A stretch of DNA of 64,000 nucleotides from contig JAGTJL010000017.1 of NCBI GenBank assembly GCA_020746875.1, positions 868,001 to 932,000 on the forward strand. The letters are read 5' to 3'. The notes below the pieces were generated by a model that worked only from the letters and a program-made list of their open reading frames with translations, ran no database searches and was not told where the DNA came from. Made by a program: the position numbers and the translations under genes. Numbering within the stretch: the first letter of the stretch is position 1; every line of letters starts with the position of its first letter. This DNA comes from Rhexocercosporidium sp. MPI-PUGE-AT-0058. Lineage: Eukaryota; Ascomycota; Leotiomycetes; Helotiales. This document shows positions 1-10,498 of this stretch, in pieces.

Positions 1-325
1 TAACGATGGCAAGCACGTTTCGACTAAGCACGTCTATCCATGAGTTTGGCTGGGGAGATGGACTGACGAAAGAGAGGGGGTGGGGTTAGAGATGTGGTGT
101 CTTTGGAGGGCCGTACGGTCTGACATGGGAAGGACTCAGGAGAAACGGTAGAATTGGAGCTTGGATCCTCGTTTTTTCATTTTGTAACATAGGGAGAGTG
201 TGGAAGCGTGGGTTTGCGCCTGGAATATGGTGTGGGATTAGTGTAGAGATATCTAAAAGAATGCTTCTGTCAAACAGTTTGTATCGTTTGCAATTCCAAG
301 ATAATCCCATGGGAAATACTCTATC
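1..325. other. intergenic, no gene seen
   Basis: This stretch lies 3' of the kinase-like gene and at the window edge. Its open frames are short and carry no family signature. I see nothing that I can annotate. Confidence 0.5.
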
Positions 326-1481
326 TCAGTTCCAATAAGAATCAGTTACAATCTCTGACATTGATGCCCTTTTTGCTGGATCGAGATTTGTCATCCTCAA
401 GATTAACCTCTTTGCCTCTTTCTCCAGGTTAGGATATATATCCTGCGGCCATTGCTCAAAAGATTCATTTGACTCGTCTTCTGCTATGGCCTGCCACAGG
501 CCCTTCAAGAGAACCCCCGTATCTTCGTCATTGACATGCTCTATGAGCGCATCCGGTAGTGGGCCAAAGGCCGAAAGCAACTTGAACAAAATCACTGACT
601 CGGGTTCTACATCCAGTGTCTCAAAGTCTGGGTGAAAACATTGCGCGCCTGTGATCACGTAAAGACACTAGGAGCCACGGTCAGGATGAATGGTTGAGAC
701 AGATATAAGAAAAATTGACTCACTAGAAGCGCAAAAGAGAACACCTCCGAAGGTTTCCCAACGCCTTTCCCTAGTTGCCCTTCCGGGCTACGCCACATGA
801 CGTTCCCTATCCTTTGATTTAGGAGTTTGTGGGCTTCCAATTTCAGAGCACAGTCCATATCGCCCAGTGCCACCTGCTCCAGCTGGAATTGATCCTTCTC
901 GTCCACATGCCAATTGAGGAAGATATTGTTAGGCTTTAAATCTATAGCATCGGTCAGCAGAGAGCTATAGGTAACGACAACCGAGGCTCAGAATATCATG
1001 CCTAAGTGTATCCAATTCTTGGTATGAATATCGCTCAGTCCTAGCCCAACCTCTTTTAGAATTGTCTTTCTTGCCTTGAGCGGAAGGGCGGGATAATTCT
1101 CTACCAACGAAAGCAAATCGCTTTTAAAGTACTCGTAAATAAGTACATTTTCTGTTTTGTTGTCGTCTACATGGATTCGAAGGCGAGGATTACTTCCAAA
1201 CTCGTCTTGGAACTCCTGCAAGAGTTCAAAGATTGACCGGGAAACAGGCTTTAGAACGAAGGGTTTGGCATTGCAACTAAAATGATTTTGGCATTTAGTT
1301 AGTCATGATTTTGACGATAGTTAAATGGTTCGTGAACTTACAGTGCAAGCTGAATGTCCATCGCCGGTTTGGAAGGATGTCGCTGGAGTACCCATTGGCA
1401 CACATACTCGCGACCTGAGTGACCAACAAGCGTTGAAAACATCATCGCAGGTTTGAACACACGAGCACGGTGAAAAATCAT
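326..1481 (-). CDS. divergent protein kinase-like protein
   Basis: Four exons (1481-1342, 1276-1002, 941-724, 667-326) close in frame to 324 residues. The kinase fold is recognisable: a beta-3 lysine in FVLKPV, a catalytic loop reading HLDLKPNN where HRDLKPxN is usual, an activation segment with LGDMD in the DFG position, SPE in the APE position (WRSPEG), and a C-lobe ending in DPAKRAS before the last helix. No glycine-rich loop is clear upstream of the lysine. The HRD arginine is replaced by leucine, so the protein may be a weak or pseudo-kinase. The start is the first in-frame ATG before the kinase core; the open frame extends further upstream without an ATG. The second intron (1001-942) has a GC donor instead of GT. 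Substrate and role are unknown; such kinase-like genes are common in ascomycetes. Confidence 0.72.
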
Positions 1482-2464
1482 GAGGAGAGAGTGTGGATTT
1501 TGGAAGTAGGACGGGTTGAGCAGAGTGGAAGCAAGGGTAGTGCGGCTTGTGCGACTGCACAAGTCCAGCGCCACGGTTCGGAATTTTTCTTTCCTTTCCA
1601 CCAAGCCGGGGTCTAAACAGCCGAGGAGACAATCTAAACAATACGTTGGTGTTTGCGTTTGCAATTACAGCCGTGGAGAATCGGGTATAACCGATTCCAT
1701 TTGGAGCTGGGTCACGTTGCTGCTAACCGCGCTCCGCGGTACTTACGTACTCCTGAATTTAGCGCCTGGAACTATTTTATTTTATCTTTGCCGCCCGCGC
1801 CTCGCGTACAAGTACGCGCGACCTTTTCTTTGCAGTACATCTATAACACATCACTCACAGGACGCAGGACGCATTACGCATTATAAAGAACACAATGCCG
1901 CTTCCGTGTGGGCCATATCTCCGTTCTTCCCTACCCTCTCACAAGCCTCGCATTTCACCAGCTTCCCCGCAATGCGGGCCTCCTAAGACGAGGAGGGGTA
2001 GAGAGGCGGGTAAAGACTTAACACCGAAAATGATGTTGGTTGTCTCCTTCGTGACATCTAGAACTTCTTCAGATGCTTGTGAAGTTGCATAGCTGTTGAG
2101 CCATGTACTGGAAATGCTGATCAATACTTATGCAATACTATCAGTCCAGGGATGTTGACATTGTTTCTGACACCCTTCTTCTCGGCGGACTGTCTTCCGA
2201 AATGCTTGAGTATTTCCTGCCAAACGGTTGAGGTGCAGATTCAAGATTCTCGTATCTGCTAGCTAAGGTGGCTTTTGGTTTTGCCGATGTTTAGTTCTCA
2301 TAAGTATCCACTGTAAAGATCCCAAGACAGGATCCGAATTATTCTTCATAGAGACATACCACTCAACGGCTTGCATCATTCTTGTGGAAAAGCAAGTCTT
2401 GGCCACTCCGCAAATCCCCCATTCGAATCTTCAACAACACAGTCAACACCATCAAGCTTCCAAG
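1482..2464. other. intergenic between kinase-like gene and quinate dehydrogenase
   Basis: About 1 kb holds the 5' flanks of two divergent genes. Short open frames overlap on both strands but none shows a domain. The part next to the quinate dehydrogenase start is its presumed promoter. I did not find a full match to the QutA/QA-1F operator consensus here; the closest sequence is only a half-like CATAAGTATCC near 2298. Confidence 0.4.
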
Positions 2465-3454
2465 ATGTCTCAATCACTAGGCCACCCACAGGTCCCTCCA
2501 AATCCAAACCCACAAACCCAAACACCACCACCAGCACCCTCAACAGCACACCTCGACAAAGTATCCTACCTCTTCGGCTACCCCATCTCGCACTCCCTCT
2601 CCCCCCTCCTTCACTCCACAGTCTACAGCTCACTGTCCCTCAATTACGCCTACCTCCTCTACGAATCCCCCAACCTCGAACCCTGCCTCGCCCTGACCCG
2701 CGATCCAAAATTCTACGGCGCCGCCGTCACAATGCCACACAAAGTAAACATAATCCCCTACCTCGACGTCCTCACGCCCGAAGGCTCAGCAATCGGTGCC
2801 ATCAACACCATTTTCTTACGGTCTGCACCAGACGGCACGCGCCTCCTGTGCGGCACGAATACTGACTGCATCGGGATCCGTGAAGCTATCTTACAAAACA
2901 CGAATCCCTCCCTCTCTTCTAGCATAAAAGGCAAACCGGGGATGGTTATCGGCGGTGGAGGAACCTGTCGTGCTGCCGTGTACGCGCTGCGGACTTTCTT
3001 GGGCTGTTCAGAGATATATCTCGTCAATCGAGATAAGTCCGAAGTCGACGCCGTGATTAAAGAATGTACTGCTAAAGGATTCGGTGATTCGCTACGGTAT
3101 ATCGCGTCTATTGAAGAGGCGGAAGCACTTCCTGCGCCGAAGGTGGTAGTTAGTGCTATCCCGGATTTTGAGCCGAAGAGTGAGGACGAGAAGAGGGCAA
3201 GGCGGATTGTGGAGGTTATGTTGGGGAAGGAGGAGAAGGGCGCGCTGTTGGAGATGTGTTATCATCCAAGCCCTGATACGGCTGTGGCGAGGATTGCAAG
3301 GGGCAAGGGATGGCAGGTTATTGGTGGAATTGAGGCGATGATTTGGCAGGGTCTGGAGCAAGATAAGATTTGGCTGAGGAGGAAGACTAGTACGTTGCCT
3401 GTGGAAGAGGTTAAGAGGGTTCTGGCTGCTAAGGAGACGAGGGCCCGGCTATGA
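2465..3454 (+). CDS. qutB: quinate/shikimate dehydrogenase
   Basis: This intronless gene encodes 329 residues and belongs to the shikimate dehydrogenase superfamily; in a fungal quinate cluster it should oxidise quinate to 3-dehydroquinate with NAD in the cytosol. Visible motifs in order are YPISHSLSP (substrate serines), VTMPHK with the catalytic lysine, GAINT, GTNTDCIG with the catalytic aspartate, and the dinucleotide loop GGGGTCRAA; GGIEAMIWQG near the end is the usual C-terminal motif. The N-terminal 35 residues are Pro/Gln/Thr rich and precede the fold. The ATG at 2465 is the first true ATG; the frame extends upstream only through a GTG. It converges on the qutG-type gene with about 190 bases between stops. 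Assignment as quinate rather than shikimate dehydrogenase rests mainly on the cluster context. Confidence 0.88.
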   Translation: MSQSLGHPQVPPNPNPQTQTPPPAPSTAHLDKVSYLFGYPISHSLSPLLHSTVYSSLSLNYAYLLYESPNLEPCLALTRDPKFYGAAVTMPHKVNIIPYLDVLTPEGSAIGAINTIFLRSAPDGTRLLCGTNTDCIGIREAILQNTNPSLSSSIKGKPGMVIGGGGTCRAAVYALRTFLGCSEIYLVNRDKSEVDAVIKECTAKGFGDSLRYIASIEEAEALPAPKVVVSAIPDFEPKSEDEKRARRIVEVMLGKEEKGALLEMCYHPSPDTAVARIARGKGWQVIGGIEAMIWQGLEQDKIWLRRKTSTLPVEEVKRVLAAKETRARL

Positions 3455-3646
3455 TTATGAGAGGATTTGATTGTTGGCGTTGAAGGTCAGGGACTTGTTA
3501 GATATGAAGCATGGATCTGGAGTTTATAGAGTTCATTTTTGGTAGGCATACATAAGTGGGCTAGATCTCAAATTCAAGCATTTATATTCTACTTTCTTGA
3601 TGATCTTCTCATAAGAAAACCACATGCGTTACTCTCTTCGTTCAAA

Positions 3647-5179
3647 TCAAGCCCCAGGTCTCGAGTAATCTAACCCATCAACCCTCTTCCACGTCTCCCT
3701 GACGACCCTCTCCTGCGCCTGTCTCCCAGTCTCTCCCTCCGAATCACCAGCAGGTCTAATTGCCAAATAAAGACGACTCCCTAGCCTCACTTCCTCAATT
3801 GGATCTGTATCAGGGTTCTTCGGAGGATTAGCGGTAGTTATCAGGCCACCCGCTTCGCGCAAGATGCATATCCCGGCTGCGACGTCCCTGTGCACATGAC
3901 TCGGTTAGATGTGGGCTTGCATGTCTATGCATACCAAGATGATGTTATGCATGAGAGGTTGATAGGGCAGTGGGTTTGTAGGAAGAGAGATGAGAGACGG
4001 AAAAGAGTTTACACACCATTCCCAACAGCCTCCTTCCCACCAGATATCAAACGCACCACTCGCGACATACGCCAGGTCTAAGGTTGCACTAAAAGATCCA
4101 TATATCAGTCTCCTCTCATCTCATCTACATCATACTCTGCTCAGTGGATCTTGTCTCGAAGACAAAGGAGTACTCACCTTCCCAAGCTCCTCACCCCATG
4201 GACCATCCCCCCCTTCCCACCCCTCCCCCCAATCTCCGCCGCCATATTCATAAAACTGCCGATCTTCCTCCTCATATTCCCGCCCTCCACATCCCTCCTA
4301 TCCTTCCCCCACTCACAACTAAAGATACACCCCTTCGGCGCCTCCTTCCCCAGGACTTGCTTCGGGTTATTCACATACGGCAGTGCTCTCCTTGGTTTAG
4401 TCGGGTGGGCGTCGTCTTGGAAGGAGCCGTGGCCGGTGAGCGCGGAGTAGGTAGTGTCAAGCATGGGTTGGTAGATCACGCCTATAATGGGCTGTTGGTT
4501 GAGGCAGAAGGCGATGGAGACGCAGAACATGGGGAAGAGGTGCGTGTAGTTTACTGTTCCGTCTAGGGGATCGACGATCCAAGTTGGTGAGGAGGTTACC
4601 AGGTAGTCTTTAGAGGACCCACTGCTGTAGGTTTCTTCGCCGATGAATCTGGGGACTGTTAACATTGATTATCTTTGAAATTAAGATTGTGGAGGGATCT
4701 GGATTGCGAAGTTACGTGGCTAGTTGGGAGTATTATCCAAATGTTGTGTGTTCAACTCAAACATTCGGCAAGGAACTTTACTTCCCAACTCTCGTCCCAA
4801 TACCCACACTTTCCCAATCCACAATCTCAGCCAAACAGAGGAAGGAAAACCAACTTATGCCCCGGAAACCTCCCTAAAATCTCATCCTTCACAAAAGCCT
4901 CAACATCTATTTCCCCCAAAACACGTGATCAGCTCCATCCCATCCCATTCTCCCCCACCCCCCAGTGGCTCAAGACTCACCTAAATCCGTCTGCGTTACA
5001 ATATCCACCGCATTCATCTTCTCCTCTTGCTTCCCCAAATCGCGTCCACTCTCAGCGCCGCACCGCTTCTCCACGCCATCGAGCAGGATCTTACCGGCTC
5101 GACGCCCGAGATCGAGCGCGAAGGTGTAGATTTCTTGGAGTTCGGTGTCGGTCATTGTTAAGGGTGGAGAAGATGCCAT
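3647..5179 (-). CDS. qutG: QutG-type inositol monophosphatase family protein
   Basis: Five exons (5179-4981, 4906-4855, 4648-4178, 4088-4017, 3887-3647) close to 344 residues. The inositol monophosphatase signature is complete: the metal-ligand GEE, the WIVDPLDGTVNYTH motif with two aspartates, and a C-terminal WEWDVAAG motif matching WDxAAG. The family hydrolyses phosphate monoesters with magnesium. In Aspergillus and Neurospora the orthologous gene (qutG, qa-x) sits in the quinate cluster and is co-induced, although its function in quinate use is unsettled. Here it lies between the quinate dehydrogenase and the activator gene, which supports orthology. One exon is only 52 bases long. All metal ligands that I can identify are present, so the enzyme is probably active. 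Confidence 0.9.
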
Positions 5180-5769
5180 GATTGGTGGATGGCTAGGGTG
5201 AGGATTGGTGAGCGTTTGGAGGGTGGAAAATGGTGGAATGAATTGCTTGGGGTTGTGATGGGAGTCAGATGTGCTTGTACTGTTTGATAGAGTCTGAAAC
5301 GAAATGTAGGTATGAAGTTGTCCGATTGTAGACGTCAGTAACCGCAATTGTGGGTCGGGGGAAAGTCCTCTGCCGGCGAAGAATTGCTTATTCAAGGACA
5401 TATCATGGATTGTTTTATACATACGAATATCTCAAGTCGTTGGAGCGAGAAGTGCAATTACAGCGATTACAGAATGCTCTTACATTCTAATTGTGGTCAA
5501 TACTCTGGTTCCCATTTCGGACATTCAATTGTGTTAAGTATTTCAGAAATGCCCTCGACATTCAAGCGACATGAGATGTTGGATTCTGGCACTTTCAAAT
5601 TCGGTACCAATATCTTAAACTATAGGTCGACGTTTTTCCTGTTCTGGTCTATCGGCTTCGTTTTCATTCCGCAAACGACTGGGGTTTCTCTGTGTTAAAG
5701 ATGTCCGAAAGACCGGTTGGTTCTCATGATACACGATCATCCATAAATCAACTACTCCCTTTCTCAAGC
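5180..5769. other. qutG 5' flank and qutA 3' flank
   Basis: About 590 bases separate the qutG-type start from the qutA stop, both genes on the minus strand. It should hold the qutG promoter. I find no coding sequence and no convincing QutA operator. Confidence 0.4.
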
Positions 5770-8700
5770 TCATCCGGTCCCCCTCTGATCCGCTGCAGCA
5801 CTCAGCGCCTGCAAAATCTGACCCGCCTCGATCCCCTCATTCTCATCACCCATGCCAACGCCAACACCCGCAAACCCACCTGGTACTGACCCCATCGAAC
5901 CTCCAAACCCAGACCCGTCGAAGAAATCGTTAGTCTCAGCGTTGGAGTTTGCTACAAGTTGCTGGAATACGGTATTCTGGTGTAGGGGATCTGGTTCTTG
6001 GCAGAAGGCGTAGAAATCTTGATTCATGTTGTCTGAATCGGTGAACCCGAGGTTCATGAGACTTTGATCCCAGTTCCCTGCCCTGGGTAGATATCAGCTT
6101 TTGCTACCAGGTGTGTTTTGAATATCTGTGGGGGTCGTGGGGTTTGGATTGAGACGAAGAGAATGAGCTCGGGCTCAGCAGGATCCGGTCAGAAAAAGAG
6201 AAGGCAGCCCCAATGCAACAACATTTCATTGTGCCAAATTATGCAAATACTTCCAAAAGCTGGACGGAGCAGTAACATTCAACGAAGGAGAAGGAGCCTA
6301 CCACTTAGTGGCGTCAAGCCGCATCAGCTCGTTGAACGCAGGATCAAATTCGACATCCGCGGAGCTCATTGTCAAAGATCGGTGAAGTTGGGGGATGGCA
6401 GGTTGATTGACGTTGAACGAGGGCTGTGGCGCCATAATCTGTGGTGGCTTGACAGGGCGCTGGCGAGCATTTTGCTTATTCGATGGATGGCGCTTCGCGG
6501 ATCCGATTGTTGCATGCACGTCTTCATAAATATTGCGAGGATTTTGAGGTAATCCGTGGCCTGACGATTGACCGAAAGAGGGACGGCTGGATCGCAGTTG
6601 GCTCACACCTGGATGCAGATCTAGAATCAGTCACGGTCTCCTAACAACAGAAGGAGAATATGCGAATGTCTGCGCTCCCCTGTGATATTTGCGTGGCGGA
6701 CCACGGGGGAACCTGCAAAAGCTTGGACTTACCTCTTGGCCTTAGAGCTTCAGCGGGGGCTCGAGAGTTTTGGGGACTGAAGGGATCAAATGCATCATAG
6801 CTTGCCAGGCTCTGAGGTGTCTTGCTTGACATAGGCGTATCATGGTCCTGATCCATAATCAAGTCAAAGGCGGCCTGGCTATGACTTCTGGTGGCTTGGA
6901 TCGTTGACTGATACGCAGTCGACGATTTGAAAGACTCAAAAACGGGCCTGCCCAGCAAATCAGTATTCCTTCTGTTTGAATCATTCCAAAGTTTTGGAGG
7001 ATAGTGAGAAGCATAATCTCATTTCATGAAACACATCTGAATATGACACTGAAATGGGAATATGGATCACATGCTTACCACGCTGGTTCCATCGTATCAA
7101 GACAATTGTCTAGACTCCGCTTCCAGTCATTGAGAACAATGTGAGTACTTTCAATGCTACTGTGGACCGCATGGACGATATCGTACGCAGACTTGACAAA
7201 ATACTCATAAGTAGGTGGAATAATGAGAAGGCCAAAAGTGTTCGAATGTTGATTCAAGAGGTCGACCGTTTGGCGAGCTGATCTGGTGCACGGTTCCAAA
7301 TTGACCACCTCTTTTCCATTGTTGTTGGAAAGCAGTTGCGATGTGGCCAGCGTGGTGAAATAGACGTTGTGTAAGTGATACTGGTGTGGAAGCAAGGACA
7401 GTGCTTGCTCGCTACCCTTAGCGGTTGAGTCGAAATACAAAGGAGGAGACTGAGATTGACTCCAGATGTGAAGTTTTTGGAGAAGAACAGTACTGAAATG
7501 GAGAGTGTTGGATTCAGCGGAACAACAGCACGCATCGTTCAGAATTTTGAGAACTTGAACGAGCTGGTTGAAAGTGCTGAGTATCGATGCTGGCATGCGC
7601 GCATTTCCTGAACTGCTTTTCCGGACTGTGAGGCAGTCCGTCCAAGGATCCCATTCTTCAAGCCCGTCTTCGTCCAGAAGTCCAACTAGATCGGCGTCTT
7701 CGGCTCTCAAATGTGGACGGCGATTTAATCGAGCTGCAACGAGGGTTTCTAAAACAAAGCAGCCCAAATACACATGCCTGAGTCTGGACTTGGCTCTTGA
7801 AGATGCTTCTGAAGGTCGATCCAGTTGCAACTCAATTGCTGCTCTCACAGCTTGGCCTATCAATGACCAGGATCGGTTGAAATGGCCCATTCCAAGATTT
7901 GTAAGAGTGAGAATCAATAACGCTTGTATATGACCTGGTTTTAGTCAGCTTCGATGCCATGAAGAGAGGTGATATTGTGGTCAAAGTGGTGACAACAAGA
8001 CAAAACGAATGTCTAGGTTACCGTTGAGCATTGATCACGATGAACGACTGTAGCACTATTGCATCTAGGAGATCCGAACTTACCGAGTTCAAAAGTTCCT
8101 TCCTCGTTGGGAATGAGGGATCTTGCTTGAGCATACATCCTTTCTGCGGTCCAAACCATTTCCCCAACGGCTCCGAGTGCTCGTGGGATGTTATTGATTG
8201 CTCTGTGCTGGAACTTCGCGTAAGCTATCGCTGCCCATAGAACGGCGTTGTCGCCAGATCCTGCCCTGATGCGGTGTCAGCTTCCGATCTTCAAGATAGG
8301 TTGAATAATCGAGGGTGATAAAAATGCAAAATAAAGGACAGGTAATCATCACGATTTGAATTGTCAAAATGCGCATGCCTACTTCTGACTCGAATATTAA
8401 ACATTTTCTGACAGACTTACGATGAACTTTCTCCTCGACTCTGTGAGTACTGATACGATGTCTTCAACAGGTCATGTTTCTCAATAATGGGAAGCCAAGA
8501 ATGGGTATAAGAGAAGTAAACATCAAGGAGGTGCCAGGTTTCAGAAGGAAGGTCAGGTAGTACATCGGGAACCGCGGCTGGAGTTCCGCTCGATTGCGCA
8601 CCATGAGCTGGATGTGGACTGAGAATGGATTCATATTCTTTTGGCATGAAAGTAGGCTACACTCATGTCAGTGTTCCATTTCCCAGAAACAAATATAAAT

Positions 8701-9789
8701 ATGGACATATATATACATACATCAATAGCTGACATGTTTGGCGGAGTCTGGAAGTCCGTCTGTGTCATGACATCGGGTACACGATCAGACCAGCCAGTGC
8801 TTGAGTAATCCGGTTCCTGGTTAGCAGGCCATTGAGACCTAGAATTTGATGGCTGCTGAAAGACAGTTTTCTCTGCGGGTTTCGGACCTTGAACATCGGA
8901 GTTGATTCGTTTCCTTTTAGTTTCCGTAGGCTCTTGTGAAGAGAGCAATTTTTCGAGCTCCCGAGATATTGTTGATTTTCTCCAAATTTCAACCAATGCT
9001 TCGGAGTTGGTTTCGTCGGTCCAAATACTCAGAGGGCTTTCGGTACCTAGACGTTGTTACCAATGCATGCTCCAATAATGCTTAGAGAATATCGTTGCAT
9101 CAAGTTGTTGTACAGTTGTCAAGGCTTCGGACATTCCGTGACTTCGACATTCGAACTCGCGAAGTCCTAGAATATTCTGGGACATTGAGACGTGGGAGAG
9201 GCTTACTTTCTTCGTTGCCAGCTAGGGCTGACAAAATGTCATCTTCCACTTCCTCGACATCGCGTATAGCTAGGCCCCATAGCTTTTCGAGGCCCCGAAC
9301 GTATCCTTCGGGCAAACCCCTCTTCTTCACATTGGCATCGTATGAACATTCGCGACCATTCGAGATACAAGTTGAGCAAGCCTAAACGAGGATTGCAGTC
9401 AGCTTCGATGTCTAGAGATCGCTAGCAACTCCCGCATCATCTCCGCATGAACCATGGCGGTATTTCCACATCAAAGGGACATATTTGCGCAGCATGCCTC
9501 TATCCGTAGTACACTTGTATTCAATTCCCAACTTGACCTCGCTTGTGTCCATGTTGATCTCAACCCTCCGCCACAGATACAGACAATCGACTCATGAACA
9601 GTCTCTCACCGGCTTCTTTCCGTCGCATTTGTCCTTTCTACTTCTGCACTTGTCGCATGCTTGCGATACCCGTTTTCTTGGGCCACTCTGCTTTGATTTC
9701 CTCCTCAACTGCTCTCCGTCTACTCCGGACTTCTCATCGTTGTCGTCTGGAGGTTCATTGCCCGTCCGCGCCTGGTGTGCCATTCCCAT
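5770..9789 (-). CDS. qutA: quinate pathway transcription activator, Zn2Cys6
   Basis: Nine exons separated by short introns give a protein of roughly 870 residues. The N-terminal Zn2Cys6 cluster has CDKC, then six residues to C, six to the next C, then CSTC and a last C six residues on; the first intron splits it after KKP. Directly after it comes RGLPEGYVRGLEKLWG, a stretch that I associate with the quinate activators QutA/QA-1F. A fungal-specific transcription factor domain follows in the central exons (LPSETWHLLDVYFSYTHSW, then AIAYAKFQH and GHFNRSWSLIGQAVR). The last exons encode a low-complexity tail with KWAGNWDQSLMNLGF. Known role: binding upstream of quinate genes and inducing them when quinate is present, opposed by QutR. 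The gene is divergent from qutR. Exon boundaries are hand-set from splice motifs. Confidence 0.88.
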
Positions 9790-10498
9790 AGCTACTTGTG
9801 GATATACCGTCGCGATCGAGATGTTGAGCGCTCGGGGTCGGTGTCCATAGGGCAGAGCTTCGAGGACCAGTCATGCAGAGGTCATTCGGGGTCGTTTTTT
9901 CGAGATCCTCTTGTATAGTGGCTAATATCACGCTCTTCGGGAGGTTGTATGATTGCCCGACGCGCGGTGACGACTTGAGGCTACGCAGAGATTTTCTGGG
10001 GAAGTTGAGGAGCCCCAAAGTCCAGATGAAGCTCACGAAATGGCTGGACGGTGGTTGGTCAAACAGCAGTCGCGGTCTCCACTCCCAGTCCAGACTGTGG
10101 GGTAAGGGGAGATTCTTTATCCGCAATCAGTCGAGGCGGTGATAGTGGCTTGATTCGCAGCGGCACTTCGATGTCTTCAATTTCTGCTCGTCTTTGATCC
10201 TTCAACTCTTTCTCGAGCACACGACCGTAACACTTCGCCTCTCTTCCTCTCCTCCCATTAAGTTCACAGGATCAGCAAGTGCGGCTTGCTTCGATCGTTC
10301 ATATCTGCAGGCAGGAGGACGGGACGATTGGCTTTGCCCCGCTTCAACAGCCGGCTGGTGAATCCACGCCGATTCAGCATTCTCACCACGTGATATCAAC
10401 ACACCTCATTTGATCAAGCCAGCTGTTGGATCTCGAAGGAACGGTTGGAGACTGTTGCGTGGAGCTCGGAGATCACTTGGGACGTTAATAGCATCGAA
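9790..10498. promoter_or_regulatory. shared divergent qutA-qutR promoter region
   Basis: The 709 bases between the qutA and qutR start codons must hold both promoters. At 10107-10122 the sequence GGGAGATTCTTTATCC matches the published QA-1F/QutA operator consensus GGRTAARYRYTTATCC at 12 of 16 positions, with the right half perfect. A separate GGGTAA half-site lies at 10100-10105. Divergent placement of activator and repressor would allow coordinated autoregulation. Function is inferred only. Confidence 0.45.

Noticed and set aside
2384..2464. Upstream extension of the quinate dehydrogenase frame
   Set aside because: It begins with GTG; the first ATG at 2465 gives the natural start for a fungal gene.
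3620..3660. GTTCAAATC, resembling a tRNA B box
   Set aside because: No cloverleaf can be formed upstream; it is chance sequence at the 3' end of the qutG-type gene.
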